Shown: positions 29,918-38,960 of the stretch, one piece after another
How the letters are laid out: each line of letters starts with the position of its first letter
How positions within the stretch are numbered: the first letter of the stretch is position 1
Source of the DNA: a virus
Length of the DNA stretch: 38,960 nucleotides
Virus record (IMG/VR): IMGVR_UViG_3300027782_005250
Span: 1 to 38,960 of that record
Direction: 5' to 3' (one strand)
Position numbers and translations under genes: made by a program
The notes under the pieces: model-generated
The model's database searches: none
The model's input: only the letters and a program-made list of their open reading frames with translations
Told to the model about the DNA's origin: nothing

Positions 29918-32900
29918 ATGGGTAGTCCATTAGATTTTATAAATTCAGAAGGGTTCAGAAAAAAACTCATTACAAGAAACTTGAGTCCTTATCAAAAGGC
30001 TCCTAATAGACCTACGCCACCAAACAACTACGAATATATTCAATCTGATACATCAGTATTAGATAGTCCTGATAGTTTAATAGACGAACCTTCATTTGCA
30101 AATAAACTATATCCCTTAAACCAATACGGTAATGAGGGAGGATATGAACAAGCACCTGATCCTGTTGGACTTTCAAATTCAAAATCAAACGAAGGAGAAT
30201 ATGGATTTCAAGATGCTCACATATTAGATCAGGCAGTACCTGAATCACAAAAATGGAAAGCGTTAAATGCTTTTTCAAGCGGAACACAATTACCTTTAGA
30301 TAGTGCACCATTTTTTGAATCTTTAAATTTAATACCGCAACAAGTAATAGGTGCTAATAATCAACCATATCCGTCAACATTTGTTCCTTCTTTTTATGGT
30401 CCAGCATCAATACTTTTAAGTAAAGACCCCCAAGGATCTGATGGGTTGTTAAGTCAAGACTCGTTTATTGCTAGATTAGGTGCAGATACTTTAAGAAGAG
30501 GTTTTGAAGAAAGAATTGCCACTCAAATTAAAAGACAAACAACAGGTAGAATAAACTTGTTTAGTGTTGATAGCGGAACTGATGTTTTAAATTTAGTGAC
30601 AGGTAGAGTTCCTTTAATTGAACCAAATTATACAATTACGATTCCGGCAAATCCAATATTGGCTGCTGCGGATTTTGCATTAAGATTGGCGGGGTCTATC
30701 ATACCTGTTTCTACTATTCCGGGTTCTTATTTTGATTCGAGTATAAATACAAGACAGCCAACAACAATTCAACAATTAACAAATGCGTTTAAAAAGACTG
30801 CGGTTGGAAAGGCATTTAATAGAGTATTAGGTTCTCAAACAGGATCTGAATTATTTTTAAACAATACAGGAGCAGGTCAAAAAGCCAGACTTTTTGGTAA
30901 TTTAGATTATAACAAATATAAACCAAGTTATGATAGAACTCTTTTTGATAGATTGGCTGGTGCAATTGTTGGAAGTACAACAAACAATAGTAACTACTAT
31001 GTTGGATCTAGAAATTCGGATCCCTCAAGAATATTTTCTCCAGGAGGAGATATACCTGTAGACAGTTATGGTAGAGAAGTACAATCTCCGGTTTATGGAC
31101 CGCAGGAACTAGCCCAACTATATGAAGGACCAAGTAAAGATGTTAGGTTGGGTGCCAATGGTCCAACATATAGTGATGGAGGAGGAATTGAAGGTGGATT
31201 TACTTGGGTATCACCAAAATACAAAGGTAATGCCGGTAAAAAGGCCGGTATTGGAGGATTAATTGCAAACCAAGATCAAGACTACAGACCATCATCATAT
31301 AACACAACGGAATCGACAAATAGAACATTTAGAGAAGGTTCAATACTTGACGACACCCAAAGAATTATCGATAGTCAACCCCAAGGAGGAAGAAGATTAC
31401 AACATGTAGGTAATGCCATTGATCAAGTGAGTAAGGTCTTTAATGATGGGTATAAAGAACTTACAAAGGGTTCTAGAGTGTTGAGTTATGTCGGAGCAAT
31501 AGGACAAGAGGTGGGATCTGAATATTGTCGTGTTTTTGCCAAAGATGTTCCGTATCTTCAATATAACGATTTACAAAAAACAGATGGTATAACAACAGAA
31601 GGTAGAAGGTTCGCTTGGTCTGTCCTTGACAAGACATATAATTTAAATATGTATCCAAACAAACAAGAAGGCGGACAAGATTCAACAAATTTGATTGGTA
31701 GTTCAAATGAGTCTTATGCTAAAAAATATATGTTCTCTTTGGAGAATTTAGCTTGGAGAACCTCAAGTAAACCTGGATATACTGTAAGTGATTTAGCCAT
31801 TTGTGAGAGGGGTCCTAATGGAGGGAGGGTAATGTGGTTTCCTCCTTATGGTTTAACTTTTAATGAAAACGTAAGTACGAATTGGAAAACTACTGATTTT
31901 ATTGGCAGGCCAGAACCTGTGTATACATATGTTAATACTTCAAGAAGTGGATCAATAAGCTGGAAAGTTGTTGTCGATCATCCGTCAGTTTTAAATTTAA
32001 TTGTTAATAAAGTAATGAAAAACGAAGTTAACAAAACAAGGATTGATAGTATTATGGAATCATTTTTTGCGGGATGTAGAAAATATGACATATATGAGTT
32101 AGCAAAAAAATACTATACAATAGATCCTCACGACCTTTATGAGCTGCAACAAAAGATTACTTCTGGCACTATGACTCAAGAACAATTAACCTATGCGGTA
32201 AAAACAGAACAAACTGGAAAAGATTCTACAAACGGTGCTAATCAGCCAACCGCACCTCAAGTACAAACAAATCCTTTTGAAAAATACAATAATTTTGCTT
32301 TTTATTTTGATAACGATATACCTAAAAAAAATTCTTCAGTAACATCGTATGAGAATTATTATAGTTCATATGTATCTGACACAAATAAAACAACTTATGT
32401 TAATAATGCTCCGGATGTAACAACTCCATATAATAGTAATAAAGAAGGGGTGGGTAATTTTTTTCCTAATGTTATTCAAAGTAATTTTAGTGGATTAGAA
32501 AAAATGAAGACAGAAATATCTAATTTTTTGAGCACAAATCCAGACGCATCAGTCACCGTTAATTTGGTTGGTAGTGCTTCTGCACCACAGTCAATCGCTT
32601 ACAATGAACAACTTTCAGGAAGAAGAATTGATTCTGTTACAGAATGGTTTTATCAAGATCCAATACTTAAAGGAAAGCACGATGATTTCCCAAGAAAGTT
32701 TGACATAAAATCAACTCCTGTGGGAGAACAAACAGTTGCCGCAGTAATATCTGGCGGTACCGCTGGATTAAATTATGGTTGTACCGATAAAGATAGTTTA
32801 ACTCCATCCAAGCAAGTATATACTGTAAATGCTATGGCATGTAGACGAGTGGCGGTTACCGTTACAACAAAAATTCCACAAGAACCACAAAAACCTGCAG

Positions 32901-34882
32901 AACCTGTTCCACAGCAACCACAACAAAACAATCTTGTTGGAACAATACAACCTGTATCAGTACCAACACAAAAAATTGAAACCAATTGGGTTGAAAAAGA
33001 TAATATTACAAAAAGAGTGTTAAGAAAATTATTGTCAGAGTGTGATTATTTTGAAACAATTAAAGAAGAAACACCGATGGTGTTTGATAATTTAAGAGAC
33101 AAATTAAAATTCTTCCAACCCGCATTTCATTCAATGACACCAGAAGGGTTAAACACTAGATTAACTTTCCTTCAACAATGTATGAGACCGGGAGACACAA
33201 TCCCAACAGTTAAGCAAACAGCGCCTGGTGGAAAAGTTGAATTACAATATAACAACGCAATCAATACGGCTTTTGGAGCACCTCCAGTATTAGTTTTAAG
33301 AATTGGTGATTTTTATAATACAAAAATTACACCAACTTCTTTGGCAATAACATATGAAGATCTTGATATAAATCCTGAAGGTATTGGTGTTCAACCAATG
33401 ATTGCTAATGTTACTATGGGCTTTAATTTTATCGGAGGTAGTGGATTAAAAGAATCTGTTGATAAATTGCAAAACGCATTAACTTTTAATTATTACGCAA
33501 ATACTGAAATCTATGATGATAGGGCAGATGTCACAGATCAAAGTTATCAAGTCATAGATAAACAGTTCTTAAATGCAATTGGTGCCCAACCGCCAGGACC
33601 AACCTTAAATCAAACACAAAATACCAACGGACAAAATAACAATACATATATTGGTCAACTTATTGTAAGTTCTACAACTGGAGGAACAATACAATATAAA
33701 ACATTTATGGATAGTTTTGTTGCGGCGACACAAACATATTTTACGAACAGCTTTAATAAAACAAGAGAAGTATTCAGTCAATATAATAATGCAATGTTAC
33801 AAAATTGGACTGTACAGAGAAATTATACCCAAGGAAATTTTGCGGCTGATGAAACTCCAACAACAGAAATAATAGGTAAACCACAAAATCTACAGGCCAA
33901 TATAGATAATGTATTTGCCAATTTCATTGATAATATTGAAAGTAATAATAAAGATACTCAAGACAGGTTTATTAATTATATTGATGGAAAAAACTTTAAT
34001 AATAAAATTATTAGACAACTTAAAGCCAATTATAAAGCATTCGTTACTGAAAAAAAAGGATCTTATTTAAATCCAATCACTAAATCAATTCAAGAGTTAT
34101 CGATTGCCCAACAAACTTATATTCAATATTTAAGTAGAGTTAATACATTAGTTTTTAATCCAACAGCAGGATTAGGTACTGATGGTTTACAAGCGGCAGA
34201 TGGAAGTGTTACAATTATTGATTTATCAGGAACAACATCATATAATGAATTAAAAGATGATATTAAAAAAATACAAGCATCAATCCAAGCATTTTATTTG
34301 GCGGTAACAACAGCAACAACATTTAATTATGGAAGTAATAAATACGATGGAAAATTAATTTGGGGTGAATATTCACAAAATACAGACGCAAAAACACTTT
34401 TACCACAAGTATTTGTCCCCTTTATAACTCAAGAATTAATGTCAATTGCATCATTCAAAAGAGCATATATGATTCTTTCTAATGACATTTTAGATGACAA
34501 AAAATATCAGGTTTTCAAAACCGCATTAATTGGAAACATTATAAATAATGCAAGTTTAAATACATCAGGAGAGTCAAACTTGGAATTTGAATTTGATAAA
34601 TGGTGGAAAGGAACCGCGGCTCCGGAGTTTAAACAAGAAAATGATGCAACAAATACTTTTTTAAATGATATAGAAAAAGGAAAATTGAAGGACTTTTTGA
34701 AATATACACCTACTTTAGTTAAAAGTGAAAGAGTTTTTGATTTTGTAAAATCACAATCTCCAAGCAATGAACAGAAGAAATTAATAACATCATTAAACGC
34801 TCAAACAGATAATTTACAAACTCAAACTAAATGGAACAACAAAGAAGGTTCTGTATACATATCAAAAGCAAAACTTAATTAA
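29918..34882 (+). CDS. giant baseplate/tail protein with internal OmpA-like domain
   Basis: A 1654-residue protein. Residues 1 to about 480 are low-complexity, Asn/Pro/Gly/Tyr-rich sequence. At about 640-695, WFPPYGLTFNENVS and GRPEPVYTYVNTSRSG, then VVDHPSV, look like the core of a tail-tube-end or baseplate hub protein. Residues about 790-985 resemble an OmpA C-terminal domain: FAFYFDNDIP strand, a helix, VTVNLVGSAS, YNEQLSGRRIDSVTEWF and a closing strand. The Asp that binds diaminopimelate in the classic G-H-T-D position is missing, while the Arg after LS is kept. A Pro/Gln linker follows (about 987-1005), then more hub-like sequence to the end. It lies between the tape measure and gp53-like genes. 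A baseplate role is likely; domain borders are rough. Confidence 0.78.
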   Translation: MGSPLDFINSEGFRKKLITRNLSPYQKAPNRPTPPNNYEYIQSDTSVLDSPDSLIDEPSFANKLYPLNQYGNEGGYEQAPDPVGLSNSKSNEGEYGFQDAHILDQAVPESQKWKALNAFSSGTQLPLDSAPFFESLNLIPQQVIGANNQPYPSTFVPSFYGPASILLSKDPQGSDGLLSQDSFIARLGADTLRRGFEERIATQIKRQTTGRINLFSVDSGTDVLNLVTGRVPLIEPNYTITIPANPILAAADFALRLAGSIIPVSTIPGSYFDSSINTRQPTTIQQLTNAFKKTAVGKAFNRVLGSQTGSELFLNNTGAGQKARLFGNLDYNKYKPSYDRTLFDRLAGAIVGSTTNNSNYYVGSRNSDPSRIFSPGGDIPVDSYGREVQSPVYGPQELAQLYEGPSKDVRLGANGPTYSDGGGIEGGFTWVSPKYKGNAGKKAGIGGLIANQDQDYRPSSYNTTESTNRTFREGSILDDTQRIIDSQPQGGRRLQHVGNAIDQVSKVFNDGYKELTKGSRVLSYVGAIGQEVGSEYCRVFAKDVPYLQYNDLQKTDGITTEGRRFAWSVLDKTYNLNMYPNKQEGGQDSTNLIGSSNESYAKKYMFSLENLAWRTSSKPGYTVSDLAICERGPNGGRVMWFPPYGLTFNENVSTNWKTTDFIGRPEPVYTYVNTSRSGSISWKVVVDHPSVLNLIVNKVMKNEVNKTRIDSIMESFFAGCRKYDIYELAKKYYTIDPHDLYELQQKITSGTMTQEQLTYAVKTEQTGKDSTNGANQPTAPQVQTNPFEKYNNFAFYFDNDIPKKNSSVTSYENYYSSYVSDTNKTTYVNNAPDVTTPYNSNKEGVGNFFPNVIQSNFSGLEKMKTEISNFLSTNPDASVTVNLVGSASAPQSIAYNEQLSGRRIDSVTEWFYQDPILKGKHDDFPRKFDIKSTPVGEQTVAAVISGGTAGLNYGCTDKDSLTPSKQVYTVNAMACRRVAVTVTTKIPQEPQKPAEPVPQQPQQNNLVGTIQPVSVPTQKIETNWVEKDNITKRVLRKLLSECDYFETIKEETPMVFDNLRDKLKFFQPAFHSMTPEGLNTRLTFLQQCMRPGDTIPTVKQTAPGGKVELQYNNAINTAFGAPPVLVLRIGDFYNTKITPTSLAITYEDLDINPEGIGVQPMIANVTMGFNFIGGSGLKESVDKLQNALTFNYYANTEIYDDRADVTDQSYQVIDKQFLNAIGAQPPGPTLNQTQNTNGQNNNTYIGQLIVSSTTGGTIQYKTFMDSFVAATQTYFTNSFNKTREVFSQYNNAMLQNWTVQRNYTQGNFAADETPTTEIIGKPQNLQANIDNVFANFIDNIESNNKDTQDRFINYIDGKNFNNKIIRQLKANYKAFVTEKKGSYLNPITKSIQELSIAQQTYIQYLSRVNTLVFNPTAGLGTDGLQAADGSVTIIDLSGTTSYNELKDDIKKIQASIQAFYLAVTTATTFNYGSNKYDGKLIWGEYSQNTDAKTLLPQVFVPFITQELMSIASFKRAYMILSNDILDDKKYQVFKTALIGNIINNASLNTSGESNLEFEFDKWWKGTAAPEFKQENDATNTFLNDIEKGKLKDFLKYTPTLVKSERVFDFVKSQSPSNEQKKLITSLNAQTDNLQTQTKWNNKEGSVYISKAKLN

Positions 34883-34884
34883 AA

Positions 34885-35208
34885 ATGGCATTTCCGTATT
34901 ATAATAGATATAGTGAATTTTTAATAAATGGTGGACAAACTGTTGTGCCGTATGTTACATTACCACAAAAGCCTTCGGATCAGACTTATATATACAAAAT
35001 AGCCATGAGTAGACTAGATAAAGTTTCTCAAGAATTTTATAATTCACCATATTTTTCATGGTTAATTTTACAAGCGAATCCTCAATTTGGAGGATTAGAA
35101 AATTATATATATGATGGTGCAGTATTGATTATTCCATTTCCTTTAATAGCATCTTTACAAGATTATAAAGCAGCATTAGATAATCATTTTTATTATTATG
35201 GCAGGTAA
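34885..35208 (+). CDS. baseplate wedge protein, gp53/LysM-like
   Basis: A 107-residue protein that resembles the LysM-like part of T4 gp53, a wedge protein that joins wedges to the hub. SRLDKVSQEFYNSPYFSWLI (about 42-61) followed by ANPQ and IYDGAVLIIPFP (75-86) gives the helix-helix and DG-x-x-L-x-IP pattern of that fold. T4 gp53 is larger (196 residues), so only the core is present. It starts 2 bases after the preceding giant gene and its last 11 bases overlap the next one, so the three are probably translated as a unit. Confidence 0.78.
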   Translation: MAFPYYNRYSEFLINGGQTVVPYVTLPQKPSDQTYIYKIAMSRLDKVSQEFYNSPYFSWLILQANPQFGGLENYIYDGAVLIIPFPLIASLQDYKAALDNHFYYYGR

Positions 35209-38200
35209 TTTACAGGCAGACAATAGTGGGAACATATTAGTTGAATTTGACTATAACAATATCATTATTGTTGATCCAAATAAAACAATTGATGCGCAAG
35301 GTAATATTGCAGAAAGATTGGTTGATCAAGAAAATTTAGTAATGTTTGCAAATCTTGAAGCCGAATTATTACCAAGAACAAAATTGGCGGTTGGTGCAAG
35401 TCCGGAGGACAGAATCAGAACAATATCGATTGCCAAAATAAATTTCCTGAAACCCACCAAAAACAATTACATGGGTACAGGATATTACGATGAATTTACT
35501 GGAAAAGATACAACGGCAAAGAAAGGAGTAAATCAGCCAAAAGAAATGCCCGTCATTCCTAAAAATGGAGATAAGCCATATGTAAAAAATACTGTTGTTG
35601 ATCAACAAAATGTTATTGATAACGGTCTTTTAGGAATGACCTCAATTGAAATAAAAACCAGTACTTCATTTATTCCAACAGTAACCATTAGACTTGAAGA
35701 TGTACAAGGAAAAGCGTTATTTCAACTAGGTAATGAATCACCATATGCGGCATTTTTTAATTTACCCTACCCTCCTTTTTATTTAACACTTAAAGGATAT
35801 TATGGACAAGCGATTAGGTATCAATTGAATTTAGAAACATTTAATGCTAGTTTTAATTCGTTCAGTGGAAACTATCAAGTCACTCTCCAATTAAAAGGAT
35901 ATAAGTTTAATATATTAAATGAAATATCAATGGCTCAGTTACTGGCAACTCCACATATGTATTCGACAACTTACACTCAAACACAATCGCCAACAACGGG
36001 AGAAGGTAAAGGACAAGCCAAAGCAACTTCAGTAGATCCAAGTGTTGCACAAGGTACAACAAGTACTAATAATGTTAGTACAACAGTAATTTCTGAAAAG
36101 GGATATCAAAAAATTGTTGAAGTTTATAGTGAATATAAATCTAAATTATTAATACCACCAGATTTTCCTGAATTAACTCTTGTTCAGTTAATGAACAAAC
36201 TTCAAAATTTTATAAATGGAATTACAAACAGTTATATTAAAGTTGATGTTGAGCCATTAACCAATATAAGAAATTATAAAGATTTACTTAAAAGATATTT
36301 TGAAAGGGTTAAAGGTGATCAAGTATCTTGGTTTAAAGATTATTTGGATCCAAAACCAATAATATTAGAAAACGAACAAAAAGTATATTTTTTTAAACAA
36401 ATTAGTGATGGAGAAAAGGCGGATGCTAAAAAAGAATTAGAAACATCTATAATTAAAGTTTTTAATGACGAATTAGCAGCGAACCCTACATTGGGTAGCA
36501 AAGGAACATCTCCAATAACAAATCAAATAACATATGACAAAATTTTAATAAGTATTGATGCGTCTAAAGTTGATTGGAAAAAAACTGTCAGAGAACAGAC
36601 AGGAATAATTCAACCAACCACGGCCCAAACAAAAGATGCAATTTTTAAAATATTAAAAACAATAAACCAAAAAACTTTTGATGTTAAATTTGATAATGGA
36701 GTTCCTAACATAACAAGTATAATTCTACCTGATTTTTTTGTTTTTGAGGGGGAGTCAAGATTTAGTAATCTAATTTCAATTATGGAGGCTGAAGCCAACA
36801 AAAAATTATCTCAAACTGAACAAAAACTCACATTAGAGTTGGCTTCTAAAATTGAAGATAAATCAACAGGGATTGGATTTAAACCAACAGTAAGAAATAT
36901 AACCGCAGTTATTATGGCATCTGCGGAAGCCTTTATTCGTTTAATGGATGATGTTCATACTAATTCTTGGAATCAAAAATATAATCCTATTAGAAAAAAT
37001 GCTATATTGGATAATCCATCATCAGCGCCTGGAACAGATACAACAAAAAATGTTAAAATTGATCAAACAACTTTAAATGGAGATAATCAATATGCAAATT
37101 CGCAAGAACCTGTTTACCCTTGGCCACAATTTTTTGTTGAAACACCTGAAGATAAAAAGGGTAGATTTCAATTAAGGTATATTGCAGATCCAACCGTTGT
37201 TGATTTAACTCAAGGATATAATTATGTGGCATGGCCTGAAGTAGAGTTTGTTGAAGAGTTTATGAAAGGATTAACACAAAAATTAAATCCACCAATAGCA
37301 CAACCGCCAACAGATTCAGAATCAACAACAATAATAACTAATATAAATGCAATAGAATTTCCAAATTCTGGAATAGCATATGTTAACAAAGAACAACTTA
37401 AATTTTTCTATGAGATTTGGGAAAGACAGTTTTTATCTTCATTTTATTCTGGATTTATAAGGACAACAAATAATACAGATCAAGTTCAAGATATAACAAA
37501 GTTAAATACACAAGTAGATGGTTCTAACATAGTAAATAGTTTAGGAGTAAGTTCACCATATTTGGCTTTGTCCTTAAAAGAATATAATTTTACGGCACAA
37601 AATTACAAACAATACTTAAGTAATTTTTCAAATCAAGGAACCGGTAGATCATACCAAGATTTTATTAGAGATTTTTTTGTTACACCGTATATTAAAACTT
37701 TTACAGAAAACTCTTTTAGTATTTTAAATTTAAATGATTTAGGTAAAAATCCTGAAAAATTAGATTCAAAGTATATTGAAACACTAGAAAAAATAGTTAA
37801 ACAAACAATTAATGAACCATTCATAGTTGATACAATACCTTTTACAGATTATGGTTGGAATCAAAAAAACTTAAGCTCTTCAAATAAAAGTGTTAATCAA
37901 GAAGTATATAATACAAATAAAGTATTAAAAGTCATTCCATCTAGAAGTGTAATTTCAAATTTTAATGACATTTCTAATTATACAACAAATAGACCAGTTA
38001 CTAATTTTTCATATTTAAATGTTAAAAATCCTATTGATGTATTATCAAATACAAATTTACAAGGATTTTATTTAACAAGAGAACCAAAAGATTTTGTTCC
38101 AACTGAAGGGTATATAGAACAAACAGTTCCTAGCGGACCTTTACTATCAAAATTAACTACTTCAATTTTAAACACACCATACTTCATAAATGCAATTCAA

Positions 38201-38960
38201 AATGGTGTTTATAATTGGAGAAAAAAAGACCAATACCCTTATGTTCAAGCAGCATACCTTTTTGTAAATTCATTACCATTGGCTTCTTTAAGAGAAAGGT
38301 ATAAGACCTATAATAATTCAACAACAACAGAATTAGATTATATCGCATCTTGTTTCAAAAAATTCGGAGCTATTCATAAAATGCCATACGCTTGGGTTTT
38401 AAAAATGGGATCAATTTGGCATAGATATAAAAAATATAAAGAATCAAATATTGATATTTTAACAGGTGTTTGGGATAACTTTGATTACACAACAAATTAT
38501 GATCCTATAACTAAATCTAAAACTAAAGAATATAGTTTTAAGACAAAAGAAAATACCAAGGAGTTTTCATATAATATCGTTTTACAAAATGAAGCTGTAA
38601 GTGGGATTACCATACAAACAGGATTTTATCCAAAAGTGATAAATGATTTTAATGTTTTTTATAATGGATATGATCTTTATATAAATTATAGTAATGAAGA
38701 AATTCAAAAAAGTGTAAACAATGGAATGGTTCCATATTCTTTATCACAAATAAATGGAACACAACAAGGTAAAAATTTTCAATTACAGGCATATTCAGTT
38801 TTACTAAAAGATCAAATTAATGATACATTGACAACGAGCAATCTTTGTACACCGGTAAATGCTACTGATGGTGTTGAATATTTTATGGTACCTTCATTAG
38901 GTGCTAAAATAAATCAAACAGAATATGAATGTCTTGTGAATGGTGCTACGGTTATCGATG
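35198..38960 (+). CDS. giant tail/baseplate structural protein (3' end off window)
   Basis: An open frame of at least 1254 codons starting at ATG 35198, which overlaps the gp53-like gene by 11 bases, and running past the window edge; I followed the frame to 38960 without meeting a stop. The first 250 residues carry strands such as SIEIKTSTSFIPTVTIRLED, SPYAAFFNLPYPPFYLTLKG and NYQVTLQLKGYKFNIL, resembling the barrel domains of baseplate hub or wedge proteins. The middle is rich in Asn/Lys/Thr with helical stretches, and later parts contain alternating aromatic strands. No enzyme motif is seen. The position after gp53 suggests a wedge or hub component. I cannot name the family. Confidence 0.8.
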   Translation, partial: MAGNLQADNSGNILVEFDYNNIIIVDPNKTIDAQGNIAERLVDQENLVMFANLEAELLPRTKLAVGASPEDRIRTISIAKINFLKPTKNNYMGTGYYDEFTGKDTTAKKGVNQPKEMPVIPKNGDKPYVKNTVVDQQNVIDNGLLGMTSIEIKTSTSFIPTVTIRLEDVQGKALFQLGNESPYAAFFNLPYPPFYLTLKGYYGQAIRYQLNLETFNASFNSFSGNYQVTLQLKGYKFNILNEISMAQLLATPHMYSTTYTQTQSPTTGEGKGQAKATSVDPSVAQGTTSTNNVSTTVISEKGYQKIVEVYSEYKSKLLIPPDFPELTLVQLMNKLQNFINGITNSYIKVDVEPLTNIRNYKDLLKRYFERVKGDQVSWFKDYLDPKPIILENEQKVYFFKQISDGEKADAKKELETSIIKVFNDELAANPTLGSKGTSPITNQITYDKILISIDASKVDWKKTVREQTGIIQPTTAQTKDAIFKILKTINQKTFDVKFDNGVPNITSIILPDFFVFEGESRFSNLISIMEAEANKKLSQTEQKLTLELASKIEDKSTGIGFKPTVRNITAVIMASAEAFIRLMDDVHTNSWNQKYNPIRKNAILDNPSSAPGTDTTKNVKIDQTTLNGDNQYANSQEPVYPWPQFFVETPEDKKGRFQLRYIADPTVVDLTQGYNYVAWPEVEFVEEFMKGLTQKLNPPIAQPPTDSESTTIITNINAIEFPNSGIAYVNKEQLKFFYEIWERQFLSSFYSGFIRTTNNTDQVQDITKLNTQVDGSNIVNSLGVSSPYLALSLKEYNFTAQNYKQYLSNFSNQGTGRSYQDFIRDFFVTPYIKTFTENSFSILNLNDLGKNPEKLDSKYIETLEKIVKQTINEPFIVDTIPFTDYGWNQKNLSSSNKSVNQEVYNTNKVLKVIPSRSVISNFNDISNYTTNRPVTNFSYLNVKNPIDVLSNTNLQGFYLTREPKDFVPTEGYIEQTVPSGPLLSKLTTSILNTPYFINAIQNGVYNWRKKDQYPYVQAAYLFVNSLPLASLRERYKTYNNSTTTELDYIASCFKKFGAIHKMPYAWVLKMGSIWHRYKKYKESNIDILTGVWDNFDYTTNYDPITKSKTKEYSFKTKENTKEFSYNIVLQNEAVSGITIQTGFYPKVINDFNVFYNGYDLYINYSNEEIQKSVNNGMVPYSLSQINGTQQGKNFQLQAYSVLLKDQINDTLTTSNLCTPVNATDGVEYFMVPSLGAKINQTEYECLVNGATVID

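Overview
This window looks like part of a large, AT-rich, T4-like contractile-tailed phage (or prophage-like contig). It carries a T4-type family B DNA polymerase, a tail sheath, a tail tube, a gp26-type baseplate/tail chaperone gene, a tape-measure protein and gp53-like and other baseplate proteins. Almost no gene has a Shine-Dalgarno sequence. Starts are preceded by A/T-rich sequence instead, which fits a Bacteroidota (flavobacteria-like) host; the host assignment is inference.

Layout. (1) 1-8991, plus strand: a tight operon of eleven genes, mostly sugar and methyl transferases: FkbM methyltransferase, PLOD-type glycosyltransferase, class I methyltransferases, sugar-nucleotide epimerase, GT10 fucosyltransferase-like protein, HtrL/WlaTC-type glycosyltransferases and an HtrL-GT2 fusion. 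It probably builds or edits a glycan on virion proteins or on the host surface. (2) 9008-10800, plus strand: three small or medium appendage-like genes. The last contains what I read as an LCIB-type beta-carbonic anhydrase domain and is followed by a strong terminator. (3) 10950-13733: DNA polymerase with a hairpin in its leader. (4) 13720-20060, minus strand: two virion-type proteins, a superoxide dismutase fused to a nuclease-like C-terminus, a SNF2 helicase split by a class 3 intein, and a SET-domain protein. (5) 20107-22081, plus strand: neck/tail-completion genes, then a small minus-strand ribbon-helix-helix protein. (6) 22360-38960, plus strand: sheath, HAD phosphatase, tail tube, tail assembly chaperone with an overlapping +1-frame partner, tape measure, a 1654-residue baseplate protein with an internal OmpA-like domain, gp53-like wedge protein, and a giant structural protein that runs off the window.

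A short element, TATTTAT, recurs on the correct strand in front of many virion and replication genes and is a candidate phage promoter core. I see no tRNA, rRNA, CRISPR array or insertion sequence. No gene-free stretch exceeds about 150 bases.

Most worth following up: the LCIB-like carbonic anhydrase domain, the SOD-nuclease fusion, the class 3 intein, the +1-frame chaperone extension, and the shared TATTTAT element.
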